In this document: in pieces, positions 1 to 5,867 of the stretch
Layout: each line of letters opens with the position of its first letter
How positions within the stretch are numbered: position 1 is the first letter of the stretch
NCBI GenBank assembly: GCA_945483525.1
Contig: CALYRV010000030.1
Location: 1-17,229, forward strand
Direction of reading: 5' to 3'
DNA: 17,229 bases
From: an uncultured Verrucomicrobiota bacterium
Lineage (GTDB): Bacteria > Verrucomicrobiota > Kiritimatiellia > RFP12 > UBA1067
The notes under the pieces: model-generated
The model's input: only the letters and a program-made list of their open reading frames with translations
Told to the model about the DNA's origin: nothing
Databases searched by the model: none
Program-made: the position numbers and the translations under genes

Positions 1-524
1 ACCACGAACGAGTTCTCGGGAATAAAGTCAAAACGCTTACCAGAGGCAATTTCATTACGAACCGGCAGACCCGTCTTCACGGTCTTCGCAAGCGGCAGAC
101 ACTTCGCCGTCATATCGAACGAAATGGCGACCGTCTTGGCGAAACGCGAAAGAAAATCCACCGCCTTGCCGGGAACCGTATTCGCCTCATGCAGAAATAC
201 CGGCACCTTGCACCAACGCGCAGCTAGCACCGGCGGCAGCGATGAATAGGAACCCATCGCGAGCAGCGCATCCGGCTTCGACTTCTTCATCTGCCGACGG
301 CAGCGTAAGATCGAGCGGAGAATCGCCAGCGCGTTCTTCGGACGCAGCTGACGCGCACCAGTCGAGAAGATGTCACCGTCCCAGCGCTTCATCACGCTGG
401 ACTCTATATCCCGTCCGGAATCCCAGACCGTCACCTCGTGTCCGCGTTTCCGAAGTTCTTCAGCCACCGCCAAACCCGGAAACGCATGTCCACCCGTACC
501 ACCACAAGCAACAACTATCTTCAT
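1..524 (-). CDS. murG: MurG, lipid II-forming GlcNAc transferase (5' part only)
   Basis: This is the N-terminal 174 residues of UDP-N-acetylglucosamine:undecaprenyl-PP-MurNAc-pentapeptide GlcNAc transferase, which makes lipid II on the inner face of the cytoplasmic membrane. The frame is open from the ATG at 524 to the left edge, so the UDP-GlcNAc-binding C-terminal half is outside the window. Visible GT-B N-domain motifs are the glycine loop CGGTGGH (residues 7-13), a GSYSSLPPVLAA stretch near 91-102 (the usual GGY-type loop), HEANTVPGK (112-120, matching the family HEQN..PG motif) and TGLPVR (151-156). The start follows the TPR gene by 44 bp, with an AGG about 4 nt and a GGAG about 11 nt before the ATG. 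I see no promoter in that gap, so it is probably read with the upstream gene. In many bacteria murG lies in the dcw cluster; here the upstream neighbours are not dcw genes, and the downstream side cannot be seen. Confidence 0.95.
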   Translation of the reverse strand, partial: MKIVVACGGTGGHAFPGLAVAEELRKRGHEVTVWDSGRDIESSVMKRWDGDIFSTGARQLRPKNALAILRSILRCRRQMKKSKPDALLAMGSYSSLPPVLAARWCKVPVFLHEANTVPGKAVDFLSRFAKTVAISFDMTAKCLPLAKTVKTGLPVRNEIASGKRFDFIPENSFV

Positions 525-568
525 AAAACCTGACACTCCATTGTAGACGTTGATCTAAAACCTTAACT

Positions 569-1942
569 TCACCAGTCCCGCTCGTTCGGGGGCAGAGGAG
601 CCTTACGCATGCGCGCTTTCTTCTCGGCCTCATATTCGTCATTACGCTCCTGAGCCTTCTGCAACACCGCTTCAACCTCCTTATCTTCTTCACTCTCCTG
701 CCGCTCGTCCTCCGACTCCTCCTTTTGTTCATCCTTCTGCTCGTTCGGATCCTGATCCTGTTTCTGATCGCCGAGATCCTGATGCTGATCCTGCTGCTGA
801 TCCTGCTGAGACTGATCCTGCTGCTCTTTCTGCTGCTGATTCTGCTGAGGGCTCTGCTGCTGATTCTGCTGAGACTGCCCGCCGCCGTTCTTGTCCTTCG
901 GCAACAAAGCCGCTATCTGCTCGATAATTTCACACGCCTCCTCCTGCTTCGGAGGAATCGACTTTTCAACACATTCGAGCTGAATCTTCTCGAGTTCAGT
1001 CGCAAGAGCAGCGATCTTCGCCTGCGCCTCGGCGGTGAACGGCTCGCGGTTGGTGTCGGCCTGAGCCTGCTGCTCGTACTGACGCGCCCATGCAGGAAAC
1101 TTCTGGCGAAACGCCTGGGTGAAGTCCAGCGCCTCACGTTGCCACGGGCGCGCATTCACCATCTCGACGTCGTTGTAGGCGTTAGACTGCGCAAGCGCCC
1201 CTTCATGCAACGCCGCCGGCGGCATCGCCGTGAGCTTGAGGAATCGGTCGAAATCCTGCTCGGCGAGCGCCAGCGAGGAATACGACTCAGCGTCGAGATC
1301 CGAAAGCTGCTGCGCCCCCTTCTTCGTCCTCGCCTGCGCCTGCTCGATCTGCTGGATGATCGTCGCCGCCTGCTGCTCGTTAGTGACGGACTGCGCGATC
1401 ACCTCGCGGACCGGGATCCAGACGTCTGCCAGCTTCTCCGCCCGCTTCGACAGTCGGTCGGCGAGAGCTACCTGAACTTCCGCACGATTCGTCGAAATTC
1501 CGGCGCTCTGCCGCATCAGCTCGCGCGCGTCATAAGTCGCGGACTGGATCATCGCGCCGGGATCCTTCCCCTGAGCCGCCTTGAGAATATCGTTGATCCG
1601 TTTCGTCTCGCGGATCTCTGGCAGCTTGTCCACCGAGCGCGTGAAGTTGCGATTCGCCTTGGCATCCTTAGGATTCGCCAGAAGCGCCACCTGAGCCGCC
1701 GCCGCCGCCGCCTCGAGGTTGCCGCGGTCGTACTCGAGCTTCGCGACGACTTCCGCAGCCCGCGCCTTGTACTCGCCGGACGCCGTCAACGGTCTCAGCA
1801 CCCTAAGCGCGTTGGTGACGTCGCCGTCACGGTAATAATCGACGCCCTCGTTCCACACCTCGGTGTCAGACACCGCGGCACTTTCGCCGCGCGCCATCGC
1901 CGCCGACATTAGAATCAAAGAAAAAACAACTTCCAATCTCAT
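569..1942 (-). CDS. secreted BatC-like TPR protein with Gln/Lys/Glu-rich C-terminal tail
   Basis: A 457-residue protein of unknown function. Residues 1-18 (MRLEVVFSLILMSAAMA...) look like a Sec signal peptide with cleavage after an A-x-A-like site. Residues about 28-105 contain TPR-like helices (VWNEGVDYYRDGDVTNAL; LEAAAAAAQVALLANPKDAKAN), followed by a long alpha-helical middle. From about residue 350 the chain becomes almost pure Q/K/D/E and is likely disordered, ending in KAPLPPNERDW. The layout of signal peptide, TPR, Q/E/K-rich low-complexity region and a terminal '..P..E+DW' resembles BatC-type proteins of Bat (aerotolerance) operons. However, the MoxR, DUF58 and VWA partners are not present here, so the assignment is by resemblance only. 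The ATG at 1942 is preceded by an extended -10 rather than a Shine-Dalgarno sequence, suggesting leaderless translation. xerD ends 46 bp upstream and murG follows 44 bp downstream. Confidence 0.8.
   Translation of the reverse strand: MRLEVVFSLILMSAAMARGESAAVSDTEVWNEGVDYYRDGDVTNALRVLRPLTASGEYKARAAEVVAKLEYDRGNLEAAAAAAQVALLANPKDAKANRNFTRSVDKLPEIRETKRINDILKAAQGKDPGAMIQSATYDARELMRQSAGISTNRAEVQVALADRLSKRAEKLADVWIPVREVIAQSVTNEQQAATIIQQIEQAQARTKKGAQQLSDLDAESYSSLALAEQDFDRFLKLTAMPPAALHEGALAQSNAYNDVEMVNARPWQREALDFTQAFRQKFPAWARQYEQQAQADTNREPFTAEAQAKIAALATELEKIQLECVEKSIPPKQEEACEIIEQIAALLPKDKNGGGQSQQNQQQSPQQNQQQKEQQDQSQQDQQQDQHQDLGDQKQDQDPNEQKDEQKEESEDERQESEEDKEVEAVLQKAQERNDEYEAEKKARMRKAPLPPNERDW
775..881 (-). 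repeat. Gln-codon-rich low-complexity tract in the TPR gene
   Basis: On the coding strand this is an irregular run of CAG codons interrupted by GAT, AAC, AGC and CAC codons. It encodes Q-rich protein blocks such as QQNQQQ and QQDQSQQDQQQDQ. It has trinucleotide-level repetitiveness but no fixed long unit, and it stays in frame. Slippage-driven length variation between strains is plausible but not shown by one sequence. Confidence 0.7.
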
Positions 1943-1978
1943 ACTGATAGTATATCAAAAGCCGACATAGCTAGTTAA
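1943..1978 (-). promoter_or_regulatory. extended -10 promoter for the TPR gene, predicted leaderless start
   Basis: On the minus strand an extended -10 (TGATATACT; hexamer TATACT at 1949-1954, TG at 1956-1957) lies only 6 nt before the ATG at 1942. A plausible -35 (TTAACT, 1973-1978, 4 of 6 matches to TTGACA) sits 18 nt further upstream. Transcription starting the usual 6-8 nt after a -10 would begin at or within a base or two of the ATG, so the mRNA would have no leader. No Shine-Dalgarno sequence is visible. The surrounding 16-mer TTTGATATACTATCAG recurs with one mismatch before rsfS at 11793-11808. Confidence 0.65.
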
Positions 1979-1988
1979 TCCCGCGTTG

Positions 1989-2882
1989 TCAATGCCGCGG
2001 ATGGAGCTTATGGATCTCAGCGTAACGGGAGCGGTCGACGTGGGTGTAGATCTGGGTGGTGCCGATATCCGAATGCCCGAGCAGCTCTTGAATCGCCCGG
2101 ATATCCGCACCATGCGCAAGCATATGCGATGCGAAGCAGTGGCGCAAGACATGCGGAGATATCTTCTCCGGATCGATGCCCACCGCCATCGCTCGTTCCT
2201 TAATGATCTTGAAAATCCCCTGCCGCGTGAACGGTTTCGCAAGCCGCGTCACGAACACATGCGTCTCCGAGAGATCCCCTTTCGTGAAGAACATGCGGGA
2301 CCGTTCCAGATAATCGCCAAGTGCCCGCGCCGCCGCCCCACCGATTGGCACCAGCCGCTCCTTGGAACCTTTGCCGAAGATGCGCACGAGTTCGCCGTCC
2401 GCCACTATATCCTCGGTCTTGAACGAACAGAGCTCGGAGACGCGCATTCCGCAACCGTAGAGGACTTCGAGAATCGCACGGTCACGGAGCGAGCGCGGAT
2501 CATCGCCGTTCACCGCATCCAGCATCGCAAAGACCTCCTGTTCGGACAGCGTCTTCGGCAGCGCGCGACCTTTCTTCGGCGCATCCAAAAGCTCCGACGG
2601 ATCGTGTCGCACGATCCTCTGCTCCTTGAGATAGCGGAACCACTGACGGATCGCCGCGGTTCTACGGGCACGAGTAGAAGAAGCCATTCCGTCCTCGCGC
2701 TCGGTCTTAAGAAACCCGACAATATCCTCGCGCGTGACTTCTTCCGCGGCGGTTTTGCCGCGCTTCTTCAGAAACGCCGCGAAGAAGAGGAGATCGCTTT
2801 TATAGGAGACGCAGGTATTGGATGCCATGCCCTTCTCGAGCATCAGCGCCGTAATGAAGTCCTCGACGTCTCCAGCGATCAC
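1989..2882 (-). CDS. xerD: XerD site-specific tyrosine recombinase
   Basis: A 297-residue chromosome-dimer-resolving recombinase that would act at dif with XerC and FtsK. The N-terminal SAM-like core-binding domain spans about 3-95 (FITALMLEKGMASNTCVSYKSDL), and the catalytic domain follows from about 108. The full active-site set is visible: R147 (GCGMRVSEL), K171 (FGKGSKER), H244 and R247 (SPHVLRHCF), H270 (LLGHSDIGTT) and nucleophile Y279 (QIYTHV). These positions fit what I recall for E. coli XerD almost exactly, and the tail KLHPRH is XerD-like. I place the start at the GTG at 2882, which overlaps the punA stop as GTGA. The open frame extends further upstream, but only antisense-like residues inside punA would be added. 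There is no Shine-Dalgarno sequence before the GTG, so translation probably depends on re-initiation after punA. XerC is the alternative name. Confidence 0.93.
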   Translation of the reverse strand: MIAGDVEDFITALMLEKGMASNTCVSYKSDLLFFAAFLKKRGKTAAEEVTREDIVGFLKTEREDGMASSTRARRTAAIRQWFRYLKEQRIVRHDPSELLDAPKKGRALPKTLSEQEVFAMLDAVNGDDPRSLRDRAILEVLYGCGMRVSELCSFKTEDIVADGELVRIFGKGSKERLVPIGGAAARALGDYLERSRMFFTKGDLSETHVFVTRLAKPFTRQGIFKIIKERAMAVGIDPEKISPHVLRHCFASHMLAHGADIRAIQELLGHSDIGTTQIYTHVDRSRYAEIHKLHPRH

Positions 2883-3697
2883 AACCGCGAAACAAAGTCG
2901 TCGATGAAGTCGCGCATCCGCGGCTTCGCAGCCTTGCCGGCCTCGATGACCTCCTGATGATTGAGCGGCCGCAGCGAAATGCCAGCGGCGAGATTCGAGA
3001 CGAGAGAGATTCCGGCGACATTCATTCCGCACGCCTTGGCGAAAACCGCCTCCGGCACCGTCGACATACCGACGACATCCGCCCCCTGCGCCTTGTAGGC
3101 ACGGATCTCGGCAGGAGTCTCGTAGCAGGGACCGGTGCTGAAGGCGTAGACGCCGTCCATCACCCGGAGGTCCAGCACGTTGGCGGACGCGTGAAGCAGC
3201 TCCGCAAGATGTCTCGTGTAGATCTCGCTCATATCCGGGAAACGCTCACCCCATTCGGGAACGTGCGCACCCACCAGCGGATTCTCATTGACGAGATTGA
3301 TGTGATCGCGGATAATCACGAAATCGCCGGGACGGAGCGCGGGATTGATGCCGCCGGACGCATTGGTGAGCAGGATGTTCTCACAGCCCATTCGGCGCAG
3401 GATCTCGACGGGCAGCACGACCGGAGCCCAGCCGACGCCTTCATAGTAATGACGACGTCCGCACCACGCGGCGACAAGCCGTCCGTGACGCCGGTAGAGA
3501 AGAAACTCTCCAGAGTGTCCCTGCACCGTCGACGCACCGAGCCCCGGAATCTCGGAGTAGGATGCGCGGAACACGATCTCGTCCGTCTTCAGCGCCTCGC
3601 CCCAACCCGAACCAAGCATGATGCCGAGATCCGGCGGCTTCTTGAAGCAAAGATCTGGAAAATACGCAGCCGACGCATCGAAATCATTCAGTTTCAT
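2879..3697 (-). CDS. punA: purine nucleoside phosphorylase (trimeric, 6-oxopurine type)
   Basis: A 272-residue cytosolic purine nucleoside phosphorylase of the trimeric PNP/MTAP family. It cleaves inosine and guanosine with phosphate to the free base plus ribose-1-phosphate for purine salvage. Motifs in order are LGSGWG (28-33, phosphate loop), GRRHYYEG (80-87), TNASGGINP (111-119), STGPCYETPAEIRAY (187-201; E193 corresponds to human Glu201), GMSTVPEA (210-217) and SNLAAGIS (234-241). N235 in the position of human Asn243 argues for guanine/hypoxanthine specificity and against an MTA phosphorylase, which carries Asp there. Its ATG overlaps the dapB stop as ATGA, and its own TGA overlaps the xerD GTG. 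It is therefore the middle gene of a translationally coupled dapB-punA-xerD set. Length and motifs are complete. Confidence 0.94.
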   Translation of the reverse strand: MKLNDFDASAAYFPDLCFKKPPDLGIMLGSGWGEALKTDEIVFRASYSEIPGLGASTVQGHSGEFLLYRRHGRLVAAWCGRRHYYEGVGWAPVVLPVEILRRMGCENILLTNASGGINPALRPGDFVIIRDHINLVNENPLVGAHVPEWGERFPDMSEIYTRHLAELLHASANVLDLRVMDGVYAFSTGPCYETPAEIRAYKAQGADVVGMSTVPEAVFAKACGMNVAGISLVSNLAAGISLRPLNHQEVIEAGKAAKPRMRDFIDDFVSRL

Positions 3698-4449
3698 TTC
3701 TCAAATCCCAGCACGTGTCGCATATTGTAGATCGCCGGCGCCTTGCCTGCCGCCCACTTGAGCGCCTTGAGCGCGCCCGCGGCAAAAGCGGCGCGATCCT
3801 GGGCCTTGTGCGTGATCTCGACGCGCTCGAGATCACCTGCGAACATCACGGTGTGATCGCCAACCACCGAACCGCCCCGCAGCGCATGGATCGCGATCTC
3901 ACCCTCAGGCCGTTCCCCGGTTTCGCCGGATCTTCCCAAAACGAAACCATCCGCTGCACCGCCGCCACTTGCCGCTACCGCTTTCCCACGGCCTTCCGCG
4001 GCCGCACGCGCCAGCATCAGCGCCGTACCGCTGGGGGCATCCTTCTTGTGCTTATGGTGCATCTCGACGACTTCGATGTCGTACTTCGAATCGAGGATCT
4101 GCGCAGCCTCCTTCACGAGCTGTATCAGGAGATTGACGCCGAGCGAATAATTGCCGCTCTGCACGACTGGAACCTTCTTTGCCGCCGCATCGACCGCCTT
4201 CTGTTCATCCGCCGTGATGCCGGTGGTACCAATCACATACGGAATCCCCTGTGCGGCGGCCTTGGTTACAAATGCCGGAACGCCGGCGTGAAACGAGAAG
4301 TCGATCACGCCTTCAACATCCTTAGACCATTCGCGGTCGTAGCCTTCCGCGACGTCAACCTTCGAGACGACCTCAAGGCCCTCGCTGGCGGCGAGCTCGA
4401 TCAGTTTCTTACCCATGCGCCCGGCGGCGCCGACAATTGCGATCTTCAT
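3694..4449 (-). CDS. dapB: DapB, 4-hydroxy-tetrahydrodipicolinate reductase
   Basis: A 251-residue NAD(P)H-dependent reductase of the diaminopimelate/lysine pathway, supplying peptidoglycan precursor and lysine. The N-terminal Rossmann loop is GAAGRMGKK (8-15). VIGTTGIT (72-79) is the cofactor/substrate loop. The substrate motif EMHHKHKKDAPSGTA (129-143) contains the expected catalytic H131 and K135 (E. coli His159/Lys163). The C-terminus has GDHTVMF and ITHKAQDR. Between the active-site helix and GETGERPEG is a slightly long Gly/Ala-rich stretch (about 153-168, GRGKAVAASGGGAADG) encoded by repetitive GCGG-rich DNA. The ATG is not preceded by a Shine-Dalgarno sequence. Instead, a 14-nt tandem repeat fills the 50-bp gap from miaB. 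Its stop overlaps the punA start. Confidence 0.95.
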   Translation of the reverse strand: MKIAIVGAAGRMGKKLIELAASEGLEVVSKVDVAEGYDREWSKDVEGVIDFSFHAGVPAFVTKAAAQGIPYVIGTTGITADEQKAVDAAAKKVPVVQSGNYSLGVNLLIQLVKEAAQILDSKYDIEVVEMHHKHKKDAPSGTALMLARAAAEGRGKAVAASGGGAADGFVLGRSGETGERPEGEIAIHALRGGSVVGDHTVMFAGDLERVEITHKAQDRAAFAAGALKALKWAAGKAPAIYNMRHVLGFEK

Positions 4450-4450
4450 A

Positions 4451-4490
4451 ACAGTAAGTAGACGGTAGTTGGTAGATTGTAGTTGGTAGA
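4451..4490 (-). repeat. 14-nt-period tandem repeat in the miaB-dapB gap
   Basis: On the minus strand TCTACCAACTAC occurs twice exactly (4479-4490 and 4465-4476), 14 nt apart. A third, degenerate copy sits at 4451-4462 with the same phase and 8 of 12 matches. The array occupies nearly all of the 50-bp gap and abuts the dapB ATG, displacing any Shine-Dalgarno sequence. I see no dyad that would make a terminator. Confidence 0.75.
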
Positions 4491-4499
4491 ATAATCCTG

Positions 4500-5867
4500 C
4501 TAAACCAGTTCCCCGATCAGGATCTGCGGGTGAGCTTCAGTGATGCGGATTTTCACAATCGAACCAATCCGCAACTGCTCACTCTTCCCCGCTCCCTGTT
4601 CGCTATCCTTATCCCACACCACGATACGGTTTCCGCTATCGCGTCCGGACCAACGGTCGGCGTTGCGCTTCGATGGACCTTCCACCATCACTTCGCGGAC
4701 AGTGCCGACGAGCCGCTCGTTGCGGAGCTGTCCGCGCCGCTCCTGATCCGAGAGGAGAACCTGGTCGCGACGTTCCTTCTCCTCGGTCGGCACGTCATCG
4801 AGCAACGCGGCGCTGCGCGTACCGGGACGCGGCGAATACTTGAAGACGAAGGCGTTGTCGAAGCCCGCTTCGTCCATCAGCGTGCGTGTCTCCTCGAAAT
4901 CGGCATCGGTCTCCCCGGGATAGCCGACGATGACATCGGTGGTCAGAGAGAACTCGGGATCGAAGTCATGAAGCTTCTTCGCGGCCGCGAGATACTCCGC
5001 CCGCGTGTAGTGCCTCCCCATCTCGAGAAGCACACGGTCGGATCCAGACTGCACCGGCAAATGCAGATGACGGCAAACCTTGGGACATTCGCGGTAGACG
5101 CGGATCAACTCGTCGGTACACCCTTTCGGATGCGCCGAAGTAAACCGAATGCGTTCAAGTCCTTCAATCTGATTTAATGTCCAAAGAAGTCGCGGAAACG
5201 CCTCGGCGAGTCCGCTCGGATTTGGTTCCTCGGGATCCCACGCCTTATTCCGAACTCCATACCGCAGCACACTCTGTCCGAGCAGACAGATTTCCTTCAC
5301 TCCGCGTTCAACGAGGCATTTCACTTCGGCAACGACTTCCTTGGCGGGACGCGAATACTCGTGTCCGCGCACTTCGGGAACGATGCAATAGCTGCACCGA
5401 TTATCGCAGCCGAGCAGCACAGTGACGTAGCTCTGCACCGCGGCAAAAGTGCCGGCGCGGCGAATATCCGGATGCGCGTCCATGCCCGTCGGCACCTCAT
5501 CATCGCCCACTTCAAGGATCTGGCGCTCGCCAACGGCGATCCGTTCGAGTAAATGCGGGATCAGTCCGAAGCGCCGCGGGCCCACCGCGAAATGGAGCTT
5601 TGGAAGTCGCTTAAAGACATCCGCCCCCATGCGTTTGACCGCGCAGCCCATGAGTCCGACGATCTTACCGGCAGCGAGTAGATTGCCGACCTTACCGACG
5701 GCCTTCTCCTCGGCCTTCTGACGGACCGTACAGCTGTTCACAATGACGACTTCAGCTTCGGCTTCGGTCTCGACCTTCTCGTGCCCTGCCGCGACCAGCA
5801 GCGCTTCGACGGCCTCGGAGTCGCGGACGTTCATCTGGCAGCCGTAGGTATGAAGCAAAAACTTCAT
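4500..5867 (-). CDS. miaB: MiaB, tRNA ms2i6A37 methylthiotransferase
   Basis: A 455-residue radical-SAM enzyme that adds a methylthio group to i6A at tRNA position 37. The N-terminal MTTase domain has HTYGCQMN (C10), VNSCTVRQKAE (C46) and GLMGCAVKR (C74), the three ligands of the auxiliary 4Fe-4S cluster. The radical-SAM triad GCDNRCSYC supplies C154, C158 and C161. VQSGSD, near the middle of the chain, and VIGYPGET, somewhat beyond it, follow. The C-terminal TRAM domain (from about 380: VMVEGPSKRN...GRDSGN) carries an unusual insert, KDSEQGAGKSEQL, encoded by purine-rich repetitive DNA. The frame also permits a TTG one codon upstream, but I prefer the ATG at 5867. It overlaps the glnN stop as TGATG and has no Shine-Dalgarno sequence of its own, so coupling to glnN translation is likely. 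The motif VQSGSD and the tRNA-type domain set favour MiaB over MtaB or RimO. Confidence 0.95.
   Translation of the reverse strand: MKFLLHTYGCQMNVRDSEAVEALLVAAGHEKVETEAEAEVVIVNSCTVRQKAEEKAVGKVGNLLAAGKIVGLMGCAVKRMGADVFKRLPKLHFAVGPRRFGLIPHLLERIAVGERQILEVGDDEVPTGMDAHPDIRRAGTFAAVQSYVTVLLGCDNRCSYCIVPEVRGHEYSRPAKEVVAEVKCLVERGVKEICLLGQSVLRYGVRNKAWDPEEPNPSGLAEAFPRLLWTLNQIEGLERIRFTSAHPKGCTDELIRVYRECPKVCRHLHLPVQSGSDRVLLEMGRHYTRAEYLAAAKKLHDFDPEFSLTTDVIVGYPGETDADFEETRTLMDEAGFDNAFVFKYSPRPGTRSAALLDDVPTEEKERRDQVLLSDQERRGQLRNERLVGTVREVMVEGPSKRNADRWSGRDSGNRIVVWDKDSEQGAGKSEQLRIGSIVKIRITEAHPQILIGELV

Noticed and set aside
525..568. Possible terminator or promoter in the TPR-murG gap
   Set aside because: No stem-loop with a T-run and no convincing -10/-35 pair could be seen.
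725..1912. 395-codon plus-strand frame with a very hydrophobic N-terminus
   Set aside because: It is the complement of the CAG-rich TPR gene; the Leu-rich 'membrane' part is only the antisense of Gln codons.
1989..2882. xerD as an integrase of a mobile element
   Set aside because: It sits in a coupled housekeeping operon, has XerD length and catalytic spacing, and there are no att-like repeats or cargo genes nearby.
2883..3032. Upstream extension of xerD to an ATG at 3032
   Set aside because: The extra 50 residues lie inside punA, are Arg-rich and unlike Xer proteins. The GTG at 2882 gives a length and active-site numbering that match XerD.
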